Positions 1-13,000 of a DNA stretch of 64,000 bases are shown piece by piece. The stretch covers positions 24,795,308 through 24,859,307 of the forward strand of contig CM068841.1 in the NCBI GenBank assembly GCA_028554795.2, in the 5' to 3' direction. This stretch comes from Sinohyriopsis cumingii. Its lineage: Eukaryota; Mollusca; Bivalvia; Unionida; Unionidae. The notes below the pieces were generated by a model that did no database searches, was not told the origin of the DNA, and saw nothing but the letters and a program-made list of their open reading frames with translations. The translations under genes and the position numbers were made by a program. Every line of letters starts with the position of its first letter. Positions within the stretch are counted from its first letter, which is position 1.

Positions 1-485
1 GTATACACTACAAGGTGGTATACACAATAAGTCAGTTTACACAATAAGGTAGTATACACAATAGGGTAGTAGAGACTATAAGGCAGTATACACTATAAGG
101 TGGTATACACTACAAGGCAGTATACACAATAAGTCAGTTTACACAATAGCGTAGTAGAGACTATAAGGTGGTATACACTATAATGTTGTATACACTACAA
201 GGTGGTTTACATAATAAGTCAGTTTACACTATAAGGTGGTATACACAATAGGGTAGTAGAGACTATAAGGTGGTATACACTACATGGTGGTATACACTAC
301 AAGGTGGTATACACCATTAGTCAGTTTACGCTATAAGGTGGTATACGCAATTGGGTAGTAGAGACTGTAAGGTGGTATACACCATAAGGTGGTTTACACT
401 TTAAGGTGGTATACACATTATGGTCGTATAGCCTTGAAGGTGGAATACACTATAACGTGGTATGCATTAAAAGGTAGTATACACT
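1..485. repeat. 17-bp minisatellite, cut by the window edge
   Basis: The unit is about GTATACACTACAAGGTG. Around 28 diverged copies follow in steady 17-bp steps, with variants such as GTAGAGACTATAAGG recurring. It is intronic, downstream of exon 16, and continues beyond the left edge. Confidence 0.9.
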
Positions 486-914
486 ACAACTCCAATGAAC
501 AACCTTACAATGATGAGTTCTGTACAACTTCCACAAAGTTTATGTACAGAGTAGTCTGAGTAACTGCTACAGCCTGATCACTCAAACCTCTGCAGAATCT
601 GGTGAATCAATTCTCAAGTCAACAAGGTTTATTAACAGTCATTTAGTCAGGTTAGAAATACCAGTTTGAGAGTTACCCAAATGTCCAAATCATGTTTGAG
701 GCAACACGATTCTGCTGTGTGTACTGTAAAATCTGGATAATAACTGCATACTTGAAAATCAGCACATGCAGCAAATAAACCTATACGGAAAATAAATGTG
801 CTGAACAGAAGATATGTGTACACAAAAATCAAGTGTAAACAAGTGCACACAAGCCTTCCAGTATTTTCTAAACAAAAATAGGTGCATATTCATGTTTAAA
901 AAGGAAACAAATAC
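486..914. other. Intron, no feature seen
   Basis: Non-repetitive AT-rich sequence between exon 16 and the 17-bp array. Short open frames exist, but none continues the host protein family. Confidence 0.6.
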
Positions 915-1013
915 CTCTTTGATACATCTATGGCCATGTCGCTCAATGAAAGTCCCATATTTCTGCCTCACTTCTGGAGGACACTCATCACTTGTTAAAA
1001 GCTGCACACACTC
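915..1013 (-). CDS. Exon 16: HGHRCIKE block, last exon seen
   Basis: It encodes 33 residues (530-562), ending YGTFIERHGHRCIKE. The family has '.FL..HGHRC.KE.EL' near the end of the helical domain. The acceptor GATATTTCCACAG is the last, slightly altered unit of the 18-bp array at 1016-1580. The donor is AAAGAG|GTATTT. I saw no convincing further exon between 1 and 914. Confidence 0.92.
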
Positions 1014-4000
1014 CTGTGGAAATATCAGCAATGTGGAAAATATCAGTATTGTGGAACATGTCAGCAATGTGGAACATATCAGCAATATGGAATATATTAG
1101 CAATGTGGAATATATCAGCAAAGTGGAAATATCAGCATTGTGGAAGATATCAGCAATGTGGAACATATCAGCCATGTGGAACATAGCATTGTGGAACATA
1201 TCAGCAAAGTGGAAATATCAGCATTGTGAAACATATCAGCAATGTGGAACATATCAGCCATGTGGAACATAGCAATGTGGAATATATCAGCAAAGTGGAA
1301 ATATCAGCATTGTGGAAGATATCAGCAATGTGAAACATATCAGCCATGTGGAACATAGCATTGTGGAACATATCAGCAATGTGGAAGTATCAGCATTGTG
1401 GAACATATCAGCATTGTGGAACATATCATTGTGGAAATATCAGCATTGTGGAACATATCAGCAATGTGGAAATATCAGATTGTGGAACATATCAGCAATG
1501 TTGAAATATCAGTAATGTGAAACATAGCAAGGTGCAAGATATCAGCAATGTAGAAAATGTCAGCATTGTGGAAAGTATAAGTATTCTATACAGCATTGTT
1601 GACATAATCACCATCATGATAATCAATGTCATAATTGTCTTTATCATCATCACCATTATCATCTTGTGTTACTTCGTTACTACCATCATTAGCATCATCA
1701 TCATTATCCCAAAGGATTGGAATGGAATGTCCAAATAATTATTAAATACATGAAAAAAGATAAACACCAAACCCCACCCAACATTAATTTACTTTCTGGT
1801 CCTTAGAAGGATAACAGAACAATGTATAGAAGAAAATTTAGCATGTATTTTACCGTAATAAAGAAAACCATGGTGGTGGCTCAGTAGTAAAGGTGCTTAA
1901 TTCATGACCAGAAGGGTTCTTACCAACTAATCAGCCTGGATCAGTGCCAGCTGTGTGTCCTTCAGCAAGACACCTTGCCTTAATTGTCTCAAGACAATAT
2001 AGCCCTCAAAGTGTTTTGTGCCATACAATGCACAAAAAACCCCAAAACCAAATCCCTTATTTAATAGGAGTCATTTGCAAAGCTGAATGTTGCATGTTTT
2101 TATTACAGACATAAACAAACAAGTCCCAGGTCACACTCTCTTTTCACACAGTCCAGGTTCCACTTTCTTTCCCGCACAAATGGCCTATGTCACATTCCAC
2201 TGACACAAACAGTCACAGATTCCACTCTTTATGTAAATAAATAGTCCCAGGTAGTACTCCATTCACACACAAACAGTTCTCAGTCCCACTCCAATCACAT
2301 TAAAAGAGTCTCAGACCCATACCATTATGGAGTAATCAAATTTTGAAGACAATTGTGCATACCTACAAACTACCTTCACTGACTAAAGTCACCCTTGTGT
2401 AATATTATACACATTCTAACCTCTCCAGCAAAGTGGGGGGATCTGCTCCAAAAATCCTGATATCAGACAATAATGCTTGAGGTTTTTCCATGAATATAAT
2501 TTTAGAAAGTATTTTCTGCATTCAGATTATTTCAATATTAAATTGTGGAGAAAGAAACATGAATAAATAAGTTTAGGAATAAATATTGTGAAAGTTAAAA
2601 TATGGAAATGTCTGACATAGCCTCGTAATCACTTCTGAAATAATTTTCCCCTAGAAGAATTATCTGCTGTATTAGCTGTGTCACCTGCGTGTTAATTAGG
2701 AAAACTGTACTGTACATATGTAACACTGGTCTACTGCAGGCTATATGCCACCACCCCACCCATCTCCTTTACTCTAAGCATGCCAACACTGAAGCCAATT
2801 CACACAGCTGGGTATGAATTGCATGAGTACATCAAATCTTATCTGCTGTCATAAAAGCTATGATAGATACAATATATCAAATATGTGGTTAAAATGAATG
2901 TTTCTTCTCAATAGTAATGCTTTGTTTAAGATGGTTTTACAGAATGCAATATGGCTTGCACCAAATCACTATTATATATTAATTTATAAGAATTAAATAT
3001 TATTCACCTTTTTTGTTTTGCAAAAAAATACATTTCCTGAGAACAAAAGCATCTATTATATCTAAAACTTGTGCAATGATAATGATTATCTAACCAAAAT
3101 GGGAACTGATTACGTTCAAACACATAACATATTTTACATTTCCTAGAAAAAATATGTCTTCTCTTATGTCTTTATATTACCCTAAAGGTCATGTCATATC
3201 ACCCTCACATGACTGTTATATGATGTCAATTTATCCTTATATGACTGTTACATCATGTCACTTCATGCATATATGATTGTTATATCATGTCAATTTACCC
3301 TTATATGACTGTTATATCATGTTATTTTACCCTTATATGACTGTGACATGTAATTTCACCATTATATGGCTGTTGTATCATGTCATGTACCCTCATATGA
3401 CTGTTATATCATGTCATTTTACCCTTATATGACTTACATCATGTCATTTTACCATTACATGACAGTGATATCATGTCATTTTGCCTTTTTATGACTGTTA
3501 TATCATGTCATTTTACCCTTATATGACTTACATCATGTCATTTTACCATTACATGACAGTGATATCATGTCATTTTGCCCTTTTATGACTGTTATATCAT
3601 GTCATTTTACCCTTATATGACTTACATCATGTCATTTCACCCTTATATGACTGTTATATCATGTCATTTTACCCTTATATGACTGTTACATGTCATTTTA
3701 TCACTATATTGACTATTAAGTCATGTCATTTTACACTTAAATGACTGTTACATCATGTCATTTTACCCTTTTATGACTGTTATATCATGTCAAGTTAACC
3801 TTTTATGACTGTAATATCATGTCATTTTACCCTTATATGACTGTTACGTCATGTCATTTCACCCTTATGTCTGTCATATCATGTCATTTTACCCTTATAT
3901 GACTGTTACATCATGGCTTTTACTGTTATATGACTGTTATATGACTTATATCATGTCATTTTACCTTAATATGACTGTTACATCATGTCATTTTACCCTC

Positions 4001-7000
4001 ATGTGCCCTTTATATCATGCAATTTTACCCTCATATAACTGTTATATTATGTCATCATACTCCCACATGTGCTTTATAACATATAATTTTACCCTTATAT
4101 GACTGTTACATCATGTCATTATACCCTTATATGACTACTACATGTCATTTTACCATTATATGACTTATATCATGTATTTTACCATCACATGACTGTTATA
4201 TCATGTCATTTTACCCTCATATGCCCTTTATATCATGTCATTTTATATTCATATGAAATATCATGTCCATTTACCATTATATGACTGTTATATCATGTCA
4301 TTTTACCCTCATATACAGTGGTCTCCCTCATGAACGGCCTCCATGACCAATGGCTACCCACTGTTTACAGCCTGAATCCTTTGGCGCCAATGAGTTTGTG
4401 TTCAAAAGTACCCTCAAGTAAGACCACCCCTCTAACACAACCAGCAGCCAGCATGTTATTGTAAAACTGTACTTTTATCCCTTACAAGTGCCTAAATTGT
4501 ATTTTAATATGTGTCCAGAACCGATATCTAATTTATACGATTCAGTAAGTAATCCCAATTATCCTTACCAATTTATGTTTCCCAATGTCAGAGTTTCATT
4601 ACTGAATTAAGTGTTGGCTAAAGTACATGTATGGTTAATGTTCTATCATTAATGCCAACATTTACTGGGGTCATCAATGTTGTGATAGAGTTTGGGGTCT
4701 TACACGGTGGTGGATCTTTTATCTTTGATAATTACAACCGGACAAAATTGTGCAAATGTGTGTGTAATTTGGATTTTTTACATAGATTTAACAATTTTAG
4801 TCATATCGCTATGATATCTTCAGTGTGGCAGTTTATAGTGATGTCTAGCACTGGGGCATCATGTTGCAGACATGTAGCATGATATCCCACCCAGTCACAT
4901 TATCCTGATACCAAGCTGACCAGTCCTAACACTAACCTCTTAATGCTGAGCACCTAGTAAGGCAGCTGTTTGTACCATTTTTGTAAGTCTTTGGTATGAC
5001 TCAGCCACGATTTAAACCGGCAATCTCCCACATCTAAGGCAGATGCTCTAACCACTAGGCCACCAGAATGGTACCAGATGTAATTGTCAAGATCAGAACA
5101 TAATCAGCATAGGCTAAATATAGACTTTGTGGATTAACAAACTGAGAACAAAACAAGGTACCAGACAAAGACCCCAAAAATCACATGACAGTAAATGTAT
5201 CACTTCCTTTATAAAGAAGGCATTTCCTCTACTCTACAAGAGTTTTCTCTGCATAATTAAATTGCAGTACTGTACAATTAGCAACACAGGAATAAATTGT
5301 TTACAAAGCTTAAACATGCCATCACATAAACAGAGAATTAATACTTGAAAATCATTTGACTTGATGACAATGTGGAGAGTTCAAGAGTTCTTACCCAAAA
5401 ATTGTATGTAGGGAAGACTCAAATAAACAACATCGTAACAGACAAGGAGAATATTCTGCAGCTGTGTGAAAATGGAGTAAACGAAAAGAGAATTATTTTA
5501 AATGCCAAGCAACGTATGTACCAATATTTAAATTACATTTTTGAATGGTTTACAATGCACATGCCAACAATACCCCAGTCGCATTTCACGCTTATGTCAA
5601 GAATAAGAACTATTAATGTATGTCAACTTGAAATATGTCTGTTCTCAAGACCTCAAAAATCTTTTAATAATTAATGCTCATTTTAAATGAAGATATTAAT
5701 TGCTTTGAAGTTACATGTAGCTTTCTTACTACATACACATACATATACATACTTCTCACAAATATAGTCACCCTCTGGGAAAACCACCCGTCTTATGCAG
5801 ACACTTTCCCAGTGCAGTAGGGTTGACCATATAAATGGTGGACCACTGTAACTGTTATATCATGTAATTTACTCTACATAACTGTTATGTCATGTCATCT
5901 TACTATCATATAACTGTTTTGTCATGTCATCGTACCCTCACATGCCCTTTATATCATGATCCTAGGCATTCGCCTTTACAGATCACTCAAACATCTCATA
6001 TATGTCTGCATGAGTTCAAGTCTTTCTCAACCAATGTATGTCAGAAAGCTTGTCAATAGTATTCTGTATGTTAATGGTTCTTCCTCCACTGGACTGCTCT
6101 GACGGCCTAGTGGTTAGAGCATCTGCCTCAGATGCAGGAGGTCTTGGGTTCGATCCCCAGCCGAGTCATACCAAAGACTTATTTTTAAAAAATGGTACCA
6201 ATAGCTGCCTCATTTGTCACTCAGCATTAAGAGGTTAGTGTTAAGACTGGTTGGCCTGGTGTAAGGATAATGTGACTGGGTTGGACATCATGCTACATGT
6301 CTGCGGCACGATGCCCCAGTGCTAGACATCACTATAAACTGCCTCACTGCAGACATCATAGCGATATGACTGAAAAAATGTTAAAGCTATGTTAAAAATC
6401 AAAATCACATCAAATCACACATCTTCCTCCACTGGACATACTGGCTGCCATGTAAAGCCTATGATGTGCTGAAAAATGGAATTAAACCCCACAAAACCAA
6501 AAAAGCATTACCCTCACATGCTCACTATATCATGTCAGCTTACCTTCACATAGCCATTATATCAATGATTTACTCTGACATGATCATTATATCAGGCCAT
6601 TGTAACATCACACGACTGATGTATCATGTCATATAATCCTAACAAGACTGCTGTATCATCTTATCCTTGCGTGACTGTTATCATATCATCTTACCCTCAC
6701 ATGACTGTTGTATCCAGTGTATCCCCCAGGGGTGTAAAATTGAGGGTACAAAAAATCCCTAGGTGTCAAAACTGGGGGTCAAATAAAAAATGTGGGGGTC
6801 AAAAATGTACTGACAAATTTTCATATGACTCGTACTTTTTCAGCTTGAAATAGGATATTGCAACTTGCACAACATACTCTCTCTCTCTCTTTCTCTAAAC
6901 ATACAAATACACCAACATGCACAGTTAACAAGCAAATGCATTGTCCATTCAAAGAATAATTTTATTAGTTCATTTTTCTTTTAAAGTCGTACTTTTAACA

Positions 7001-10000
7001 GTCTCCTCAACAATATTATAGCCCAACACATTACATATAAGCCAATACAAAAAGCCAAACAAATATTTTTAACCAAATGGGAGTTAATTTACTGCCTTTC
7101 ATCAAATGTGTACTATCATAGGTTTCATTGTACTTCATCCTAGAACACATTTATCCAAATATCAAAGAGGATACTGATTCATCTTCTTTCTAATAAGTTA
7201 CACTTGAACTTTAAGATCTTTCTTTTATTGCAGTAAAAGCTAAAAACCAACAAAATCTGCAATGACCCGCTGACTTTGTAATCCAAATAACGCATTTGTC
7301 TATGCAAGTTTACTGATTTCTTTGTTGTGAAATAATGTCTTAGGTTATAATGTGTTCTCCATATATCTTATGGCGAATGAGGGACTATTTTTAAAAATTT
7401 TTAAATCCTGTCATGAAAGGATTATTCACTTTTGCAGTCTTTGCAATCACGCGATCAGAAGTCACACCGGTAATCATAATGAATATTCCAGTCAAGGGAA
7501 TAATTTTCTCCATTTTTCATTAAAGTTAGATCCACAGATACTCTTTGTGTTCTGCTTCTTTCACTTTCTTCGCTAATGCTTTTTAGTGCATGACGTTTGA
7601 ATCTGGAGATCACTTTCTAGTGCAACGAGCCTTGATGTTAAATATCTAGAACAATTTGCTGAGCTTGATGGAAATTGTGAGAAGCTCGCGAGATTAGGGG
7701 AAGCTACTCCGTCATAACATTGCCTATGCTAGTCTGGTTCATTGATTTATGTTTCCAGCGTTGCACTTTGCTATACGAATAGAGGAGCGTAAGGCAGGGA
7801 GCAAACAAAGCAGGGAACCAGTCAATGCCTATACGCAAAGTATATACGATGCCATCCATCGTCCAATGCATTGGGTATTAAATAAATCATGATCATATTA
7901 TGAAAATCCTTTGCGTAAAAAAAACGCACAGTAACAAAATGTGTGCATAAATTTTCTCCAGCGTGCGTCCCTGACGCACAAATGTGTGTAAAGGGAAACA
8001 CTGGTTGTATCTTATCATTTTACCCTCACTCAACTGCTGTATCATATCTTACCCTTGTGTGATTGTTGCATCATATCTTACCCTTGTGTGATTGTTAGAT
8101 CATATCATTTTACCCTTACAGAACCGTAGTATCATATCAACTTACCATTACATGACTGTTATATCATATCATCATAACCTCAGATGACTGTTGTATCATA
8201 TCATTTTCCCATCAGATGACCATTGTAATATCAACTTACCCTCACATGACTGATGTATTTATCATCTTATCCTCAGATGACTCTTGTATCATATCTTACT
8301 CTCAGATGACTGTTGTATCATATCTTACCCTCATATGACTGTTGTATCATATCATACCTCTTGTGACTATTGTACTATAACATCCTATCCTCAGATGTCT
8401 TTTATATCATCTTACCCTCACATGACTGTTGTGTCATCTTATCCCAATGTGACTAATATATCATTACTATCTGTCACGTGACTGTTGTATCATCTTATCC
8501 TAATGTGACTTATGTATCATTATCATCTTATTGTCACATGACTGTTTAATCATATGATCTTTTCCTCAGATAACTGTTATATTATCTTACCCTCATATGA
8601 CTGTTGTATCTTATCATCTTACCCTCATATGATTTTGTATCATGTAATCTTACCCTCATGAGACAGCTGTATATTCTCTTACCCGCACAAGACTGTTGTA
8701 TTGTATCATCTTACCCTCACATGATTGCTTAGCAGCTTATCCTCATGTGACTGTTGTACCATATCATCATACTCACATGAATGTTGTATCATATCATCAC
8801 ACCCTCACATGACTGCTGTATATCATCACACCCTCATATGACTGCTGTATCATATCTTCACACCCTCATATGATTGTTGTCATATCATCATACCCTCATA
8901 AAACTTTTGTGTCATATCATCACACCCTCACATGACTACTGTATCATATCATCACACCCTCACATGACTGCTGTATCATATCATCATACCCTCATGTAAC
9001 TGTTGTGTCATATCATCACACCCTCACATGACTAGTGAATCATATCATCATACCCTCATATGACTGTTGTGTCATATCATCATACCCTCATATAACTGCT
9101 GTATCATATCGTCACACCCTCATATGACTGTTGTATCATATCACACCCTCACATGACTGCTCTATCATATCACACCCTCATATGACTGATGTATCATATC
9201 ATCATACCCTCATATAACTGTTGTGCCATACCATCACATCCTCAAATGACATGTATCAAATCAACACACCCTCACATGACTGTTATATCATATCATCACA
9301 ACCTCATATGACTGCTCTATCGTATCATCACACCCTCATATGACTGTTGTGTCATATCATCACACCCTCACATGACTGCTGTATCATATCATCACACCCT
9401 CACATGACTGTTATATCATATCATCACACCCTCACATGACTGTTGTATCATATTATCACACCCTCACATGACTGTTGTGTCATATCATCACACCCTCACA
9501 TGACTGTTGTATCATATCATCACACCCTCACATGACTGCTGTATCATATCATCACACCCTCACATGACTGCTGTATCATATCATCACACCCTCACATGAC
9601 TGTTGTATCATATCATCACACCCTCACATGACTGTTGTGTCATATCATCACACCCTCATATGACTGCTTTATCATATCATCATACCCTCACATGACTGCT
9701 GTATCATATCATCACACCCTCATATAACTGTTGTGTCATATCATCACTAACTCAAATGACATGTATCAAATCAACACACCCTCACATGACTGTTATATCA
9801 TATCATCACACCCTCACATGACTGCTTATCATATCATCACACCCTCACATGACTGCTCTATCATAGCATCACACCCTCATATAACTGTTGTGTCATATCA
9901 TCACATCCTCAAATGACATGCATCAAATCAACACACCCTCACATGACTGTTATATCATATCATCACACCCTCACATGACTGTTATATCATATCATCATAA

Positions 10001-13000
10001 CCTCACATGACTGCTGTATCATATCATCACACCCTCACATGACTGCTCTATCATATCATCACACCCTCATATAACTGTTTTGTCATATCATCACATCCTC
10101 AAATGACATGTATCAAATCAACACACCCTCACATGACTGTTATATCATCACACCCTCACATGACTGTTATATCATATCATCATACCCTCACATAACTGTT
10201 GTATCATATCATCACACCCTCATATAACTGCTGTATCATATCGTCACATCCTCATATGACTGTTGTATCATATCATAACACCCTCATATAACTGCTGTAT
10301 CATATCATCACACCCTCACATAACTGCTGTATCATATCATCACACCGTCATATGACTGCTCTATCATATCATCACACCCTCACATAACTGCTGTATCATG
10401 TCAGCACACCGTCATATGACTGCTGTATCATATCATCACACCCTCACATAACTGCTGTATCATATCATCACACCGTCATATGACTGCTCTATCATATCAT
10501 CACACCCTCACATAACTGCTGTATCATGTCAGCACACCCTTATATGACTTGTATCATATCATCTTCAGCTCATATGACTGTTGTTTCATATCATCATACC
10601 CTCACATGACTGCAGTATCATATCATCACACCCTCATACGACTGTTGTGTCATATCATCACACCCTCATAGGACTCTTGTATCATCTTCTGCTCACATGA
10701 CTGCTGTCATATCATCACACCCTCATATGACTGCTGTATCATCTTCAGCTCATATGACTGTTGTGTCATATCATCACACCCTCAGATGACTGTTGTGTGA
10801 TATCATCTTCAGCTCATGTGACTGTTTCATTTCAACTTACCCTCAGGTGGCTTTTGTATATCATTTTACCAGGCAATGACTGTAATATGTCAAAATACCA
10901 TCCCATGATGGTTGTATCATATCATCTTATCCTCAAACAACTGTTATATCATGTCATCTTACCTTCAAATGCCCATTATATCATGCAATCTTAACAGCAT
11001 GTGCTCATTACAACATGTCATTTCACCCATATGACAAAATATATCATGTCACCCAACCCTCAAAGTGATCTTTCTATAATGTTTTCTTAACACCATATGA
11101 CCAATGAATGTCTGGACTACAACTATTCTCAGCTGTTGCTTTAAAATATCACTGTGTTTCTGTTGCTTGAAAAAGGTGCATCACCATATTGTATCACTTT
11201 TCTACTGAATCATAAAACAATTATCTCTCTTGTTTAGAAGTGTCAATCCACAGCACACGTTATGATGAAGCCCCTGCGTAGCATGCCATACGACAAACTC
11301 AGAGAAAAGGGCATAATTCTATAATAATATGTCACAGGCAAGATAGTCTGGAGATGAATGATGACATAATAATATAACACAGACAGGATATTTGAGAGAT
11401 GAATGTTGATATTTCTTTACCTTATTGGCCATAGCAAGAAAGTCCTCTGCTATTCCATTATTAAAAATGGATTTTGCCAGGTCCTGGAAGAGGAATAATA
11501 AAAAGAAATCATGTTTTACTGGCCTGTCATTCCTTTCTGCAACAATTAATGTTTTCTGACATTTTATATATTAATAGTTCAAATGTTAAAATAAGTAAAT
11601 AAACATATATTAAGAGTTGATTTTTTTAAATGTTTGGTAAAACAAAATTTCTAGGTCACAAAGAAAATTCTATGCAGCATTAGTTAATGTTTGTCACAAT
11701 TAGCAAAGACCAAAACATAAACAAATTTACAAGTGACTATTATGACACTAGAGATCCAACAAGAAATGTTAAGAATGATCATTCTTGACATATTAACAAT
11801 ATGGCATTCTTGCAAAATATTTCTTGCCCTAAAGAGAACAACATAAATTTGCTAACACTGTCCTCAAGCTGGAATCCATCATCACTAAACCAGGAACAAA
11901 GGAGACCAGAGGTTGCAGAATAGTCATGCAAAATGCTACATTTTAAGGTGAAAGCAATTTCTAAACCAAACATCTGAGAACATGATCTCTGTATTTGGGT
12001 AAACATCCAAAACCTGATGACCCAAAATGTATCTATGTCATGCTTGGATTTGTAACGTTTTAAAAAGTTTATAAAATGTTTACCTGCATTGCTGTTGGAA
12101 CCTCAGCACTGTACACACCTCCACATCTTGAAAGTAGCAGGGCCACATCTGCATAATTACTAACTGTCCATTCTGACAAAGAAAAACATCCATGCTATGC
12201 TATGGAAGAAACTCCAATAAAAAAGATTAATTTCACCCTCATGTCATGTTTGTTTTTGGTGGAAGGGGTTTGGTAATTTACAACTCTGTGTGTGTGTGTG
12301 TGTGAACAAAACTAAGGGAATGACTGAACTCTATTACAGTTGGTATTTTAAAAAATCCTTACTTAATAAGTGGCAGACAATGAATGATGCTGACAATAAC
12401 AACCTCCATGTTACCACATGCAACCTTAGGAGAATGGCCTCCTTCCTGCAGAACCATCTACAAGAATTATAATTGGTCATACTTATATAACGACCTTTAA
12501 ATATTGAACAATGAAAACCCACCTTAGTCTGTTTCTTGCAATTCACTGTGAAGCACTTTATGATACACTGTTTTGATCTCCAGTCTGCATGCAATCATTA
12601 CAATAATGTTCAGCTCATGAAGGAACTTTCTGATAACATTAAATGTGTCTTGTATTTAAAATTGTTGAAGTTAACATTTATTCAAAAATAAAGCTTGTGT
12701 GTAATCCTATTTCCTTTCAGTACTTTTAATCAATATTTGTGATGTTAATCACCCTAATTTATCTTTTATTATCCAATTACCCCTTACACACAATTAACAT
12801 CCCCACTGATCAGGAACTATCATATATTTTCATCATATTATCATTGTGTTTTTGTACTTTTAATACTTGCTGGTAGTAAACCTTTTAGATTTACACTTTT
12901 TTTTATCATATAACCTCTTTTTTGACACTATATAGCCTTACAGTGCTGGTGCACCATAAAATCCACAATCAACTAACCAACCATCCAGCAGTGGAACTGA

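Larger units (their letters stand above)
4316..5848. mobile_element. pogo/Tigger-like DNA element inserted in the 32-bp array
   Basis: The ends are inverted: left CAGTGGTCTCCC and right GGTGGACCACTG. Flanking TA dinucleotides (4314-4315, 5849-5850) are the expected duplication. Removing the element leaves CCTCATA-ACTGTTATATC, an intact array unit. Inside are a SINE copy (about 4757-5068) and a piece of transposase frame at 5372-5674. The catalytic domain is absent. Confidence 0.85.
3186..11045. repeat. 32-bp minisatellite, one array broken by three insertions
   Basis: The units are like ATGACTGTTATATCATGTCA + TTTTACCCTTAT on the left and CATGACTGCTGTATCATATC + ATCACACCCTCA on the right; both align as the same 32-mer. 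Repeat segments are 3186-4315, 5849-5960, 6510-6714 and 8004-11045. A pogo-like element, a SINE pair and a hAT-like element separate them. The right part is more uniform than the left, so expansion there was later (inference). Confidence 0.93.

Noticed and set aside
690..715. Possible next exon after exon 16 (CAG|AATCG.. to GG|GTAACT)
   Set aside because: The short frame does not resemble the expected continuation after HGHRCIKE, and the pyrimidine tract is poor.
814..1515. Open frames of up to 152 codons on the plus strand rich in Ile-Ser-Asn repeats
   Set aside because: They follow from the 18-bp repeat, whose length is six codons, and they overlap exon 16 on the other strand.
6104..6175. 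tRNA gene
   Set aside because: Box A and box B are present, but the sequence continues as a repeated body with copies elsewhere in the window, so it is a SINE head.
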